Below are positions 50,193 to 64,000 of a stretch of DNA of 64,000 bases, piece after piece; positions within the stretch are counted from its first letter, which is position 1; each line of letters opens with the position of its first letter. A program made the position numbers and the translations under genes. A model generated the notes under the pieces. That model was not told the origin of the DNA and made no database searches. It saw only the letters and a list, made by a program, of their open reading frames with translations. The stretch lies in contig NZ_CP140098.1 in NCBI RefSeq assembly GCF_034440735.1, positions 2,597,501 through 2,661,500 on the forward strand, read 5' to 3'. This DNA comes from Deinococcus sp. AB2017081. Its GTDB lineage: Bacteria; Deinococcota; Deinococci; Deinococcales; Deinococcaceae.

Positions 50193-51461
50193 TCACACGT
50201 CGCCGGTGACCGTGGGCCGCGACCCCCGCCGCCAGCGCCGGCCCGGTTCCACCTGCATGTCGCCGCGTATGGGAGCGGCGATGTGGGCCCGCGCCCCGAT
50301 GACCGCCACACCGTCCCCACCGTCCACCCGGGCCGCGACGACGGCCTCCTCGTCCACGATGGCGCGGCGCACGTGTGCCCCGGCGCGGATGGTCGCGTCA
50401 CGCAGGATCACGGCGTCCTCGACCACTGCACCCGCCTCGACGGTCACACCGGGCGACAGCACCGAGCGCGTCACCCGGCCCTCCACCCGGCAGCCGTACG
50501 AGATCAGGCTGTCCGACACGCGGGCCTCCCCCGCGAGCCACGCGGGCATCCGGGGAATGCTGGAACTCAGGATCGGCCAGTCCGGGGTGTCCAGCGCCAC
50601 CGAGCGCCCCGAGAGCAGATCCTGATGGGCCCGCAGGTACGCGCCGGGCAGCCCCACGTCCAGCCAGTAGCCGTCCAGCGGGAAGGCGTGGGCCGTCTTC
50701 GCCGCGACGAACGCGGGAATCAGGGCGTGCCCGAAATCGCCCAGGCCCCTCCCGGCCGGGGTGTCGCGGCGCAGGTCGTCCAGGGTGCGCAGCAGCGCGG
50801 GCGCGTCATAGACGAAGACCTCGGTGGTGATCTGCCCGCCGCGCGGTTCGTCCGGTTTGTAGTCGAAGCGCTTCACGCGCCCACTGCGGGTCACGGCCAC
50901 GTTCCCGAAGCGCCGGCCGTCCTCGCCGTCGGGCAGGTCGGTCGTAACCATCGTGACGTCGGCCCCGACCTGCAGGTGGTGGCGGATCACGTCGCCGTAG
51001 TCCAGCGTGTACACGTGGTCGGCCGACAGCACGACCACGACGTCCGGCGCGTACGAGCGGATCAGGTGCCGGTTCGCGTGCAGGGCATCCGCGTTCCCGG
51101 CGTCCTCCAGGGTGCCGGTCAGCGTGTCGGGACTGGGGGGCAGCACCTCCAGCCCGCCGTGGGTGCGGTCGAGATCCCACGGCCGTCCGTTGGTCAGGTG
51201 GTCGTTCAGCGTGTGCAGCTGGTATTCCTCCAGCACCCACACGTCTGACAGGCCGCTGTGCATACAGTTGCTCAGGGCGAAATCGATCAGGCGGTACGTG
51301 CCGCCGAAGGTCAGGGCCGGCTTGGCACGCTCGTGGGTGAGCACGCCCAGCCGCTGACCCTTGCCCCCGGCCAGGATCAGCACCAGCACCTTCTTGCCGG
51401 CCACGCGGGTGCCGCGCCCGGCGGGGAGGCTACTCAGACTGCGGGAAGAGAATCGGGCCAT
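50193..51461 (-). CDS. glgC: glucose-1-phosphate adenylyltransferase-like protein
   Basis: 422 residues. Nucleotidyltransferase domain with LILAGGKGQRLGVLTHERAKPALTFGG and YRLIDFALSNCMHSGLSDVWVLEEY, and VLSADHVYTLDYGDVI (metal-binding Asp). The C-terminal left-handed beta helix (about 300-400, hexapeptide-like VRRAIVDEEAVVAARVDGGD) is present. It makes ADP-glucose for glycogen. The sequence between motifs differs from the classic bacterial GlgC (no YxGTADA, but LEDAGNADALHANRHLI), so its exact substrate is not certain. The start at 51461 is preferred; GTG at the VAGKK segment is an alternative. Confidence 0.8.
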   Translation of the reverse strand: MARFSSRSLSSLPAGRGTRVAGKKVLVLILAGGKGQRLGVLTHERAKPALTFGGTYRLIDFALSNCMHSGLSDVWVLEEYQLHTLNDHLTNGRPWDLDRTHGGLEVLPPSPDTLTGTLEDAGNADALHANRHLIRSYAPDVVVVLSADHVYTLDYGDVIRHHLQVGADVTMVTTDLPDGEDGRRFGNVAVTRSGRVKRFDYKPDEPRGGQITTEVFVYDAPALLRTLDDLRRDTPAGRGLGDFGHALIPAFVAAKTAHAFPLDGYWLDVGLPGAYLRAHQDLLSGRSVALDTPDWPILSSSIPRMPAWLAGEARVSDSLISYGCRVEGRVTRSVLSPGVTVEAGAVVEDAVILRDATIRAGAHVRRAIVDEEAVVAARVDGGDGVAVIGARAHIAAPIRGDMQVEPGRRWRRGSRPTVTGDV

Positions 51462-51542
51462 GTGACCGGCAGTCTGCCTGCCATGCGTATCCACTGGCTG
51501 AGGCGAGGCTCACTGACCCTGAAGTTCAGGTCACGCTGTCGA

Positions 51543-52067
51543 TCACGCCGTCACGACCGGTCTGGCCGGCCACGCCAGGGTCAGGCCGTGGGCGTCCTGC
51601 CAGTCCCGCAGGCTGTAGCGGGCACGGGCCAGGGTCGCCAGGGTGTCGTGCGCCACCGTGACGGCGCGGTGCATCTCGCGCTCGGTGAGGTAGTCGGCGT
51701 CGCGGGCGGCCAGCAGCTCCTCGGTGTCGATGATCTCGGCCATCAGGCCGTCGTGGAGCACGATGTCCAGGTACAGGTCGCGCACGGTCCAGACGTCACC
51801 CTCGCGGGTGATCTGGGCCACGTCGATGTAATAGTCGTGTTCGCGGCGGTCGTGAAAATCGTACCGACACACGACGAGATGATGTTCGGGCAGCAGATGC
51901 GCCTGCCAGTACCGGACGCGCGGGTGCGCCACAAACGGCCGGGCCACGTACAGCCCGTGCGGTGTCTCGTGGTAGTGCTGCACCGGGCGGCACCCGGTAT
52001 TGGTGTGGTGTTCGCGGGCGTGGACGTCGTGCCGTTCAATCTTGACCGGGTGCGCGTCTCGCTGCAT
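51543..52067 (-). CDS. DUF402 family protein
   Basis: 174 residues. VVCRYDFHDRREHDYYIDVAQITREGDVWTVRDLYLDIVLHDG is the DUF402 core; conserved Tyr, Asp and Lys-rich residues hold metal in nucleoside diphosphatases such as the Staphylococcus Ntdp group and FomD. A phosphatase acting on nucleoside diphosphates or related molecules is plausible. ATG is five bases after TACGCT (52073-52078), leaderless. The N-terminal 30 residues are His-rich. Confidence 0.75.
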   Translation of the reverse strand: MQRDAHPVKIERHDVHAREHHTNTGCRPVQHYHETPHGLYVARPFVAHPRVRYWQAHLLPEHHLVVCRYDFHDRREHDYYIDVAQITREGDVWTVRDLYLDIVLHDGLMAEIIDTEELLAARDADYLTEREMHRAVTVAHDTLATLARARYSLRDWQDAHGLTLAWPARPVVTA

Positions 52068-52184
52068 GACCCAGCGTAGCGGGCGGGCCGGAGCCGCGGA
52101 TGAGGCCCCGCCGGATCGGGGGAGGCGGCCCGGATCGACCTGTCCACCCGGTCAGGAGCGGGCTCCCCCGGCGGCAGGCCACAC

Positions 52185-52215
52185 GCCGGATCTTCACCCA
52201 TCCTGAAGATCCGGC
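52185..52215. terminator. hairpin downstream of the U32 gene
   Basis: GCCGGATCTTCA and TGAAGATCCGGC pair perfectly over a seven-base loop, seven bases after the U32 stop codon. No U-tract. Confidence 0.65.
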
Positions 52216-52221
52216 CGACGA

Positions 52222-54786
<2,565 letters not shown>

Positions 54787-54867
54787 AACGCGCCAGTGTA
54801 GCGGGTCACGCGGTGGGGAGCCAGCGGCGCGTCCCACACTTGACGGCGGGACGCGCGGCCTGTGTGC

Positions 54868-55350
54868 TCAGCAGACGCTGCCGCCCACGCCGACCGGTTC
54901 CGACGACCACGGCGCGGGAACCTGACCGGCCCGGACGAGCAGCACCGGCACCGGCGAGGCGTGCAGGACACCCTCGGCGACCGACCCGAGCAGCATGCGC
55001 CCCAGCCCGCTGCGCCCGTGCGTGGACATGACGATCAGGTCCACGTGCTCTGCGGTGGCGGCGCGCAGGATGACCTGCGGCACGCCCAGCCCGTGGGCGT
55101 CCTCCACACGCACGCGCGCGCCGGGGCAGCGGGCACGGAGTTCGGCGCCCATGGCGTCCGCCTCGGCCGTCAGGGCCACGGGATCCGCGGGCGGAACATA
55201 CGCGAACTCGCCGGCCAGGGCAAGGGCCGGGTCGACCTGCACGTATAGCGCGACCACGTCGGCGTGCAGGGCGTCGGCCAGCGGGTGGGCGTGGTCGAGG
55301 GCGAGGTGACCGAGGGGGCTGCCGTCCGTCGTGACCAGGATGCGTGTCAT
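54868..55350 (-). CDS. universal stress protein
   Basis: 160 residues. MTRILVTTDGSPLGHLALDHA at the start and STHGRSGLGRMLLGSVAEGVL near residue 115-135 (G-x2-G-x9-G-S) are the ATP-binding UspA motifs. The last 20 residues are Gly/Pro-rich and end in Cys. AGGAGG five bases before ATG 55350. Convergent-neighbour spacing suggests it is transcribed alone. Role in stress survival is inferred from family. Confidence 0.9.
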   Translation of the reverse strand: MTRILVTTDGSPLGHLALDHAHPLADALHADVVALYVQVDPALALAGEFAYVPPADPVALTAEADAMGAELRARCPGARVRVEDAHGLGVPQVILRAATAEHVDLIVMSTHGRSGLGRMLLGSVAEGVLHASPVPVLLVRAGQVPAPWSSEPVGVGGSVC

Positions 55351-55395
55351 GGAGTCCTCCTGACCAGACCATCCGCCTGCAGCATTACGGGCGAG

Positions 55396-55968
55396 TTACG
55401 GCGTGAGCCACCGCCCAGCCGCCCGCGTGGCCACCGGCATGAACAGATACGTCATGGCCGGCACGACCAGCAGCATCTGCGCCAGCGCCCGCACCCCCAG
55501 CGGCCAGCCGCCCGTCAGCGGCGACAGCAGCAGCGTGATCCCCACGCTGACCGGGTACAGCACCAGCAGGGTCAGCACGGCCATCTTCCAGCGGGGCGGC
55601 TGGCGCAGGGTGGGCGCGGCAGGGGGCGTGAACCAGAAGTCCAGCCCCGGCTGCCGCTCGAAACTGAGCTGATCGTCCACGAGGTCCGCGATGGTGTCCA
55701 GCCACGCCGTGCGCTCGGGCGACAGTTCCCACGCGGCGGCGCTGGTCAGCGAATCGAAGCGGGCCACGACGGTGTACTCGCGGCTGCCGCCCGACGGGCG
55801 CAGGATGCCGGTGCCCCGGAATCCGGGCACACGGGCCAGCAGCTCGCTCAGGCGCGTCAGTGCCGCCTCGTAGGCACCTTCCTGGCCGGAACGGATGCGG
55901 CGGCGCACCACCAGGGTGACGGGATCGGTGGGCGGGGAATCGGACAGCGTCACGGTGGGCAGCGTCAT
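55396..55968 (-). CDS. ABM-domain protein with membrane anchor
   Basis: 190 residues. N-terminal antibiotic-biosynthesis-monooxygenase-like (ABM) fold: [43 protein letters not shown] and [22 protein letters not shown]-terminal part (about 125-180) has two transmembrane helices ([20 protein letters not shown] and [19 protein letters not shown]). This arrangement occurs in many bacteria, function unknown. GGAGG six bases before ATG 55968 picks this start over one 15 codons upstream. Confidence 0.8.
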   Translation of the reverse strand: MTLPTVTLSDSPPTDPVTLVVRRRIRSGQEGAYEAALTRLSELLARVPGFRGTGILRPSGGSREYTVVARFDSLTSAAAWELSPERTAWLDTIADLVDDQLSFERQPGLDFWFTPPAAPTLRQPPRWKMAVLTLLVLYPVSVGITLLLSPLTGGWPLGVRALAQMLLVVPAMTYLFMPVATRAAGRWLTP

Positions 55969-56140
55969 GCGGAACCTCCGCAATTCCAGAACATGCCGTG
56001 GGAAGATCGGCATGTCCCTCCATAGCTCCTGTTCCGCATGTCATTCATACTCGCTTTGCTCGGGTTCGCCTTCGGCTCACCTGAATTCTGTATCACATGG
56101 GCAGCATAGCCACCCGCGCCCACGCGCTACGCTGCCCGGC
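55969..56140. other. intergenic region, AT-richer, divergent promoters
   Basis: 172 bases between the divergent ABM and YmdB-like genes. The part 56041-56098 is less GC-rich, with short inverted patterns (CTCGCTTTGCTCGG, TTCGCCTTCGGCTC) and looks like a small repeated insertion. TACGCT at 56128-56133 is the YmdB-like -10. Confidence 0.45.
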
Positions 56141-56926
56141 ATGATGCGTGTGGTGTTCGTGGGGGACGTGTTCGGCCAGCCGGGTCGCCGGGTGCTGGCC
56201 GCCCAGCTGCCGGGCCTGAGGAAACAGGCGGAGTTCGCCATCGTGAACATGGAGAACTCGGCCGGGGGCTTCGGCATGCACCGCGACGCCGCCGACGGAG
56301 CGCTGGCGGCGGGCGCGGACTGCCTGACGCTGGGCAACCACGCGTGGCACCACAAGGACATCTACGCGCTCATGGGTGACGAACTGAAGTATCCGATCGT
56401 GCGGCCCCTGAACCTGAGCGATCCGGGAGCGCCGGGGGTGGGCTGGCGCAGCTTCGACGTGACGACGCCGGGCGGCACCGAGCGGCTGACGGTCGTGAAC
56501 GTGCTGGGGCGCGTGTTCATGGAGGCGGTCGCCAATCCGTTCCGGGCCATGGATGACCTGCTGGCGCGGGACGACCTGGGCGCGGTGTTCGTGGACATGC
56601 ACGCCGAGGCGACCAGCGAGAAGCAGGCGCTGGCATGGCACCTGGACGGCCGGGTGGCGGCGGTGATCGGCACCCATACCCACGTCCCGACGGCCGACAC
56701 GCGCCTCCTGCCGGGCGGCACGGCGTTCCAGGCCGACGTGGGCTTCACCGGCCCGCACGACTCCGTGATCGGTTCGGACGCGGCCGCTCCCATCCAGAAG
56801 TTCCTGACCGAGCGCCCGCACCGCTTCGGGGTGGCCTCGGGGCGGGCGGAGCTGAATGCCGTGTTTGTCCAGATAGAGGACGGCCGAGCGGTGGGCATTG
56901 AGCGCTACCGTTACGTCGAGGAGTGA
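56141..56926 (+). CDS. YmdB-type metallophosphoesterase (TIGR00282 family)
   Basis: 261 residues. [24 protein letters not shown] opens the fold; [75 protein letters not shown] carry the Asp, Asn and His that bind the di-iron or manganese centre. In Bacillus YmdB is a 2',3'-cyclic nucleotide phosphodiesterase affecting development; here the same chemistry is likely. TACGCT is seven bases before ATG 56141; a second ATG follows at once. Confidence 0.9.
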   Translation: MMRVVFVGDVFGQPGRRVLAAQLPGLRKQAEFAIVNMENSAGGFGMHRDAADGALAAGADCLTLGNHAWHHKDIYALMGDELKYPIVRPLNLSDPGAPGVGWRSFDVTTPGGTERLTVVNVLGRVFMEAVANPFRAMDDLLARDDLGAVFVDMHAEATSEKQALAWHLDGRVAAVIGTHTHVPTADTRLLPGGTAFQADVGFTGPHDSVIGSDAAAPIQKFLTERPHRFGVASGRAELNAVFVQIEDGRAVGIERYRYVEE

Positions 56927-57037
56927 GCGGCCGGGCGGGATGTCTCCCGTCAGCCGCGACACGTCGGCCCGTCCGGGGCCGGATCACCGCACGCGACAGA
57001 CCCACGCGCACCACGGTGGGTGGGGAGGACTGAGGCC

Positions 57038-59512
<2,475 letters not shown>

Positions 59513-59535
59513 TGCCAGCGCCCCTCAGCAGGCCG

Positions 59536-59853
59536 TTACCGACGCGCCAGCAGCACGAAGCTCAGGGTCACGGCCTCCTCGACGACCGCGCTGTGGCGCT
59601 CGCCCGCCGGGATGAAAGACACGTCGCCGCCCCGCAGCGTGGTGCGCTGGCCGCCGCTCTCGGCCTGCAGGACGCCGGCAAGGATGAAGCTGATCTCGTC
59701 CTGCTCGTGAGAGGTGGGCGGCAGCACCGTACCGGCCGGGAAGTGAAGGGTGCCGACCTGGGCGGGCAGGCCGGGCAGGTCGGCACGTTCACCGGGCTTC
59801 AGGGAGAGGGAGTCCACGCCGTCCAGGGTGCGCCGCGCGGCGTGCGGACGCAA
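59536..59853 (-). CDS. small cupin-domain protein
   Basis: 105 residues from a TTG start. One cupin barrel: LPPTSHEQDEISFILAGVLQAES gives the first motif (H-x-x-x-E-x-x-x-x-x-x-G) and DVSFIPAGERHSAV the second, with His and Glu fit to hold a metal. Enzyme or sensor role unknown. The start codon is uncertain; no good ribosome site is seen. Divergent from the amylase gene. Confidence 0.65.
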   Translation of the reverse strand: MRPHAARRTLDGVDSLSLKPGERADLPGLPAQVGTLHFPAGTVLPPTSHEQDEISFILAGVLQAESGGQRTTLRGGDVSFIPAGERHSAVVEEAVTLSFVLLARR

Positions 59854-59882
59854 GGGCCGGCAGACGCTCTAGCATGCGCGGT

Positions 59883-61328
59883 ATGCGTTCACTCGTGCTG
59901 CTGGGTGCGCTGCTCGCCTCCGTTCAGGCCGGTGCGCAGACCGCTCCCCTTCCCTCCTTCGAGGGTCAGGTCATCTATCAGGTCATGCCGGACCGCTTTG
60001 CTGACGGCAATCCCGCCAACAACCAGGGGGTGAATCTGGACGATCCCCGCGCGTGGCATGGGGGCGATCTCGCGGGCCTGACGGGGAAACTGGACTATAT
60101 CCGGGCGCTGGGCGCGACGGCGGTGTGGCTCACGCCGGTGTACCAGCAGCAGACGGCGAACACGTCGGGCACCGCGCCGTACCACGGGTACTGGCCCGCC
60201 GATTTCCGCAGTGTCGATCCGCACTTCGGGACGCTCGCGGACTTCTCCGCGTTCGTGAAGGCGGCGCACGGGGGCGGAATGCAGGTCGTGCTCGATCAGG
60301 TCATCAACCACTACGGCTACGAGGCCGCCGCCGTGAAGGTCAGGCCGCAGTGGTTCACCACGGACGCCGAGTGTCAGGCGAGCGCCCAGAAGGACATCGA
60401 CTGTCCCCTGGCCGGTCTGCCCAACCTGAAGCAGAGCAACCCCGAGGTGGCGGACGTACTGCTGGGCGCGGACGACTTCTGGCGCACCCAGGGCGTGGAC
60501 GCCTACCGCTACGACGCGATCAAGCACGTGGAAGGGCCGTTCCTGAAAACGCTGTTCGCCCGCGACCGGGCCGCCGGTACGTGGACGCTGGGCGAGTGGT
60601 ACGACGCTGACACCGGCACCGTCGCGGACTGGCAGAAGGCGGGCCTGGACTCGCTGTTCCTGTTCAGCATGCAGGCGGCCATGAAGAGTTCGATCATGGG
60701 CGGACAGGGGCTGGACACCGTGCGGGCCGTGCTGGAGCGTCAGGGCGAGTTGCCCCGGCCCGGCGAGGTCGCGCTGTTTCTCGACAACCACGATGTTCCC
60801 CGCTTCGCCCAGGGCAGCCTGTTCGAGGACGTGGGCCGGGAACGCACGAAGTACGGCCTGCGGGCCCTGATGACCCTGCGCGGCGTCCCGGTGCTGTGGC
60901 AGGGCACCGAGATCGCACAGCGCGGCGGGGCCGACCCGGACAACCGCCGCCAGATGCGCTTCGAGAATCAGTGGACTCCCGACGAGAGGGCGGTGTACGA
61001 CGTGGCACGGGACGCCATCGCCGCGCGGAAGGCCAGTCCGGCCCTGAGCCGGGGCACGCTGGCGCTGCTGAACGTGCCGGACGCGCAGGCCGGCAACCTC
61101 CTGCTGTTCACGCGCACGGTGCAGGGTCAGCGGGTGCTCGCCGCGTGGCACGGCGGCAAGACCCGTGAAACGTACAGCCTGAAACTCGCGGGGCTGAAGC
61201 TCGGCGCAGCGGACATCCGCGCCACGAAGACCCTGTTCGCCGGGCAGGACGCGAAGGTCAGCGTGAGCGGCGGCTACCTGCACCTGAGCCTGCCGCCACA
61301 GGACGCGGCGGCCTTCGTGCTGCCCTGA
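59883..61328 (+). CDS. secreted GH13 alpha-amylase-type glycosidase
   Basis: 481 residues. Signal peptide MRSLVLLGALLASVQAGAQ, then the TIM barrel of glycoside hydrolase family 13: VIYQVMPDRFADGNPANN, AVWLTPVYQ, VVLDQVINHYG, the nucleophile Asp in GVDAYRYDAIKHVEG, acid Glu in TWTLGEWYD, and stabilising Asp in LFLDNHDVPRFAQ. A C-terminal beta domain is short. Likely cleaves starch or maltodextrins outside the cell. ATG 59883 is chosen because TAGCAT (59870-59875) lies seven bases before it; an ATG three codons earlier overlaps that box. Confidence 0.92.
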   Translation: MRSLVLLGALLASVQAGAQTAPLPSFEGQVIYQVMPDRFADGNPANNQGVNLDDPRAWHGGDLAGLTGKLDYIRALGATAVWLTPVYQQQTANTSGTAPYHGYWPADFRSVDPHFGTLADFSAFVKAAHGGGMQVVLDQVINHYGYEAAAVKVRPQWFTTDAECQASAQKDIDCPLAGLPNLKQSNPEVADVLLGADDFWRTQGVDAYRYDAIKHVEGPFLKTLFARDRAAGTWTLGEWYDADTGTVADWQKAGLDSLFLFSMQAAMKSSIMGGQGLDTVRAVLERQGELPRPGEVALFLDNHDVPRFAQGSLFEDVGRERTKYGLRALMTLRGVPVLWQGTEIAQRGGADPDNRRQMRFENQWTPDERAVYDVARDAIAARKASPALSRGTLALLNVPDAQAGNLLLFTRTVQGQRVLAAWHGGKTRETYSLKLAGLKLGAADIRATKTLFAGQDAKVSVSGGYLHLSLPPQDAAAFVLP

Positions 61329-61339
61329 TACGAAACAGT

Positions 61340-61372
61340 GAGGACGCCGGGGAAGCTCAACCCGGCGTCCTC
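61340..61372. terminator. bidirectional terminator
   Basis: GAGGACGCCGGG and CCCGGCGTCCTC make a perfect twelve-base stem with a nine-base loop between the convergent amylase and the next gene. No U-tract. Confidence 0.75.
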
Positions 61373-61386
61373 GTACCTGCTCCAGC

Positions 61387-61878
61387 TCAGGGAATGCGGT
61401 CGATCTCCGACAGCGACGTGGAGGTGGCGTCCACGCGCTGGCGCTGGAGTTTCAGGAGTTCCTCCTGATCCAGCGCCGTGTGCGCCATGACGATGGTCTC
61501 GCACAGCAGCATCATGGAGGCGCACACGCTGGCGGGCAGGCACTGGGTGCCGGACTCCCGGAGTACCGCGCCCGTGCGGCCGTCCGTGAGCACCAGCACC
61601 TCGGGGCCGACCAGCAGCCCGGCCACCTCCGGCACGCGCCACGTGCGGGCACGCGAGGCCATCAGCTCGGCCCGCCAGTCGTCGGCGGTGGTGCCGTGCG
61701 TGGTGCCGGGCAGGACGTCCCCGCCGCACAGGTCGTGAATGACGTCGTGGACGACCTGTCCGTCTTCCGGCGGCACACGCAGCAACACGCGGATGAGGTC
61801 GTCTCGGGTCGTCTCGCCGCGCTGCCACGCGGTGATGTGGTCGCGGAGGGTCTGGACAGGGTCTGGGGTGTGTGGCAT
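61387..61878 (-). CDS. unknown cytoplasmic protein
   Basis: 163 residues. It starts DPVQTLRDHITAWQRGETTRDDLIRVLLRVPPEDGQ, a helical segment; the middle has VAGLLVGPEVLVLTDGRTGAVLRESGTQCLP and the end ALDQEELLKLQRQRVDATSTSLSEIDRIP. No family recognised, no signal peptide. Convergent with the amylase and downstream of smc in the same direction, 82 bases away, so it may have its own promoter. Confidence 0.6.
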   Translation of the reverse strand: MPHTPDPVQTLRDHITAWQRGETTRDDLIRVLLRVPPEDGQVVHDVIHDLCGGDVLPGTTHGTTADDWRAELMASRARTWRVPEVAGLLVGPEVLVLTDGRTGAVLRESGTQCLPASVCASMMLLCETIVMAHTALDQEELLKLQRQRVDATSTSLSEIDRIP

Positions 61879-61960
61879 GGGTGGTCTCGCGGGGGGAGGA
61901 ACGGGATCGGTCGTCTGTGGGCACTCTAGCGCGGCTCGGTCGTGAACGCGGCGTCCCGGA

Positions 61961-64000
61961 TCAGCCGGCCCGCACCTCGTCGGGGCGACGGATGCTCAGG
62001 ACGCGGCTCGCGCCGCTCTGATCCGTGGTCACGCCCCACAGCGCCTGCGCGACCTCCATCGTCGCCTTCTGGTGCGTGACCAGCAGGAACTGCGCCCCGC
62101 GCTCGCTGAAGCGGGTCAGGAAGGCCGTGAAGCGGCGGATGTTGGCCTCGTCGAGCGGCGCATCGACCTCGTCGAGCACGGCCAGGGGCAGGCCGCCGGC
62201 GCTGCCCTCGCCGCCCGCGTGGTTCAGGGCGAACAGGAAGCCCAGGCCGGCCATGGTGCGCTCCCCGGCCGACAGCAGGGTCATGGAGCGGGTGCGCTTG
62301 CCCCTGGGCTGCACGGCCAGGCGCAGCCCGGTCAGGCGGCCGCCAGCGTCCTCCTCGGGTTCCAGGTCGCCGTCGCCGCCCAGCAGCTCGGCGCTGTACT
62401 CGCGGAAGGCAGCGTTCACGCGGGTGAAGGCGGCGCGGGTGGCGGTGCCCTCGGCGGCCTCCAGTTCGGCCAGGTGGGTGCGCAGTTCCGTGGCGGCGCT
62501 CATGGCGTCCTGCACCTCGGATCGCTGGGCATCCAGGGTGGCCAGGGCCTCGGCGTGCTCGATCTCGGCGCGGGCGTTCACCGGCCCCAGGGCGTCCAGC
62601 TCGGCGCGGGTGCGGGTCAGGGTCGCCGTCCACTCACGGGGGGTGCCGGGGGGCAGCACGCCAGGGGCGATGTCCTCCACGCTGCCCTGGCGGCGGGCGA
62701 TCAGCAGGCGCTGTTCGTCCAGGCGGGTGCGCAGCGCGTTCTGGGTGCCGATCAGATTCGCGTAGGCCAGCGCCGCCGCCTCGCGGGCCTGCTCGGCGCG
62801 GGGGAATTCGTGCTCGTCCAGGGTGCCCAGTGCGGTCTCGCGGCGGGCGACCTCGGCCTGGGCGGCGTCCAGGGCGGTGCCCTGAGCGGTGGCCGACTGC
62901 GCGTTCACGTCCAGCCGCGCCTGCAGCGCACCCGCGCGCGTGGACGCCGCACGGTGGGCCCGCCACGCGGCGTCCAGTTCGCGCGCCAGGGCCAGGGTCT
63001 CGGCGGCGGCGCGTTCGGCGACCCGGCCCTGTTCAGCCGCGTGCCGGGCAGCCAGGAGATCGGCGTCCAGGGCCTCCAGATCCGGCAGGGGGGTGGCAGC
63101 CTCCGGCGGGGCCGGCATCGGCGTCAGCCGGGTCAGCAGGCGCTCGCGGTTGGCGTCCAGGCTGCGGGCCTGGGCGTCCAGCTCGGTCACGCGGCGCTCG
63201 GCGTCGTGTTCCTCGCGGGCGGCGCGTTCGCGGGCGGCGAGCACGGTGTCGTGTCGCTCGACACTGGCCGCCAGCGACGCGCGCACGTCCTCCAGCGCTC
63301 GGTTCAGGGTCACGCCCTGGGTGTCGGTGGCCTCCAGTTCCGCGTCGAGTTCCTGGAAACGCCGCTGGTCGGCCAGCACGCCCCCGCCCCCGTCGCGCTG
63401 GCGGCCCCCGGTGATCGCGCCGCCGGGCTCGACCAGTTCGCCGTCCAGGGTGACCAGCCGGGGGCGGCTGGCGTGGGCCCGCGCGATCCGGTTGGCGGTG
63501 CGCAGGTCATCCACGACCAGCGTATCGGCCAGGATCGATTCGGCGACCAGCGGCGGATCGCTGGGGCACAGGTCGGCCAGGTTGCCCAGCACGCCGGCCT
63601 CGCGCAGCAGCAGTCCGTCGCGGCGGGGCCGGGCCCGGATCAGGTCGAGCGGCAGGAAGGTCGCCCGGCCCCCCGACCGTTTGAGTTCGTCAATGATCTC
63701 GCGGGCGTCGTCGGCCCGCTGCACGACGACCTGTTCCAGCCGGCGGCCCAGCGCCGCTCCCAGGGCCACCTCGTACTCGGCGGGCACGGTCAACAGGTCG
63801 GCCACCGACCCCACGATGCCCGGATGGTCGAGCCGCAGGGCGTTGCGGGCGCCCTCGCCGTAGCGGGCATACGAGTTCAGGGCCGCTTCCAGGCGTTCGC
63901 GTTCGCGGCGCAACGGCGCCACGCTGGCCTGCAGGCGCGACAGTTCACCGCTCAGGTGACGATCCCGCGCCGTGGCGGCCTCGCGCTCATCGCGCAGGGC
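61961..64000 (-). CDS. smc: chromosome segregation protein SMC (C-terminal part)
   Basis: About 680 residues visible; the reading frame is open to the right edge, so the N-terminal ATPase half and first coiled coil lie outside. The hinge is at the beginning (PGIVGSVADLLTVPAEYEVALGAALGRRLEQVVVQ, ... DGELVEPGGAITGGRQRDGGGG). Then a long Ala/Glu/Arg coiled coil and the C-terminal head with LLSAGERTMAGLGFLFALN (ABC signature, normally LSGGE), AVLDEVDAPLDEANIRRF (Walker B) and FLLVTHQKATMEVAQ (switch His). The signature Ser-Ala in place of Ser-Gly is a variant to note. It packs and segregates chromosomes. Confidence 0.93.
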   Translation of the reverse strand, partial: ALRDEREAATARDRHLSGELSRLQASVAPLRRERERLEAALNSYARYGEGARNALRLDHPGIVGSVADLLTVPAEYEVALGAALGRRLEQVVVQRADDAREIIDELKRSGGRATFLPLDLIRARPRRDGLLLREAGVLGNLADLCPSDPPLVAESILADTLVVDDLRTANRIARAHASRPRLVTLDGELVEPGGAITGGRQRDGGGGVLADQRRFQELDAELEATDTQGVTLNRALEDVRASLAASVERHDTVLAARERAAREEHDAERRVTELDAQARSLDANRERLLTRLTPMPAPPEAATPLPDLEALDADLLAARHAAEQGRVAERAAAETLALARELDAAWRAHRAASTRAGALQARLDVNAQSATAQGTALDAAQAEVARRETALGTLDEHEFPRAEQAREAAALAYANLIGTQNALRTRLDEQRLLIARRQGSVEDIAPGVLPPGTPREWTATLTRTRAELDALGPVNARAEIEHAEALATLDAQRSEVQDAMSAATELRTHLAELEAAEGTATRAAFTRVNAAFREYSAELLGGDGDLEPEEDAGGRLTGLRLAVQPRGKRTRSMTLLSAGERTMAGLGFLFALNHAGGEGSAGGLPLAVLDEVDAPLDEANIRRFTAFLTRFSERGAQFLLVTHQKATMEVAQALWGVTTDQSGASRVLSIRRPDEVRAG

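Noticed and set aside
56041..56098. AT-richer segment with CTCGCTTTGCTCGG as an insertion sequence remnant
   Set aside because: No terminal repeats or transposase traces; noted only as a possible short dispersed repeat.

Overview
The window is a 64 kb stretch of very GC-rich (roughly 70%) bacterial chromosome, almost certainly from a Deinococcus. The reasons are: an SNF2/SWIM helicase with a class 3 intein in its Walker A motif (the position and type known from D. radiodurans Snf2), a KatA-type catalase, a CoA-disulfide reductase, lysine 2,3-aminomutase with an Lrp partner, a U32 family protein, and above all the large number of genes whose start codon lies 5-9 nt downstream of a TANNNT -10 element with no Shine-Dalgarno sequence. 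That arrangement of leaderless transcripts is typical of Deinococcus. No rRNA, tRNA, CRISPR array, prophage or insertion sequence was recognised. The window is ordinary chromosome with metabolic operons.

Layout. 1-2.1 kb: end of a hydrolase gene, two lipoproteins and a degenerate pyrophosphatase-like protein. 2.1-7.7 kb: a CitA/CitB-type two-component system divergent from a tctCBA tripartite tricarboxylate transporter. 8.0-12.7 kb: class V aminotransferase, secreted CAP-domain protein, CoA-disulfide reductase, prephenate dehydratase. 12.7-17.6 kb: an autoregulated HTH/membrane-protein pair with twin palindromic operators, then a lysine module (class III aminotransferase, an AT-rich orphan gene, kamA) facing a divergent Lrp gene across an ordered array of candidate Lrp sites. 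17.7-19.9 kb: four small genes of unclear role (HTH, DinB-like, two unknown). 19.9-23.7 kb: paoABC-type molybdenum aldehyde oxidoreductase. 23.8-27.4 kb: trpE-(tautomerase-like)-trpG-trpD operon preceded by a complete classical trp attenuator with a 15-residue leader peptide. 27.4-31.8 kb: SNF2 helicase with intein. 32-38.4 kb: PQQ-type sugar dehydrogenase, aroA, an FTR1/imelysin iron uptake pair. 38.5-43.6 kb: coxMSL, a form I aerobic CO dehydrogenase, followed by an XdhC-YHS fusion and a REP-like repeat. 43.8-51.5 kb: catalase, carboxynorspermidine-synthase-like enzyme, a pseudogene, an ABC exporter, a GlgC-like enzyme. 51.5-64 kb: DUF402, U32 protein, universal stress protein, ABM-domain protein, YmdB-type phosphoesterase, PEP carboxylase, cupin, secreted alpha-amylase, an unknown gene, and most of smc running off the right edge.

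How the parts fit: several themes recur. Aromatic amino acid synthesis is spread over pheA, aroA and the trp operon. Two molybdopterin hydroxylase complexes (paoABC and coxMSL) are present, with one XdhC-type cofactor chaperone. Oxidative stress and redox functions (katA, CoA-disulfide reductase, USP, iron uptake) fit Deinococcus physiology. The strongest signals beyond gene calling are the trp attenuator with a leaderless leader peptide, the class 3 intein with its W-C-T triad, the AYRCSFR active-site loop that marks a true CO dehydrogenase, two regulatory regions with clear operator architecture, and the window-wide leaderless promoter pattern.
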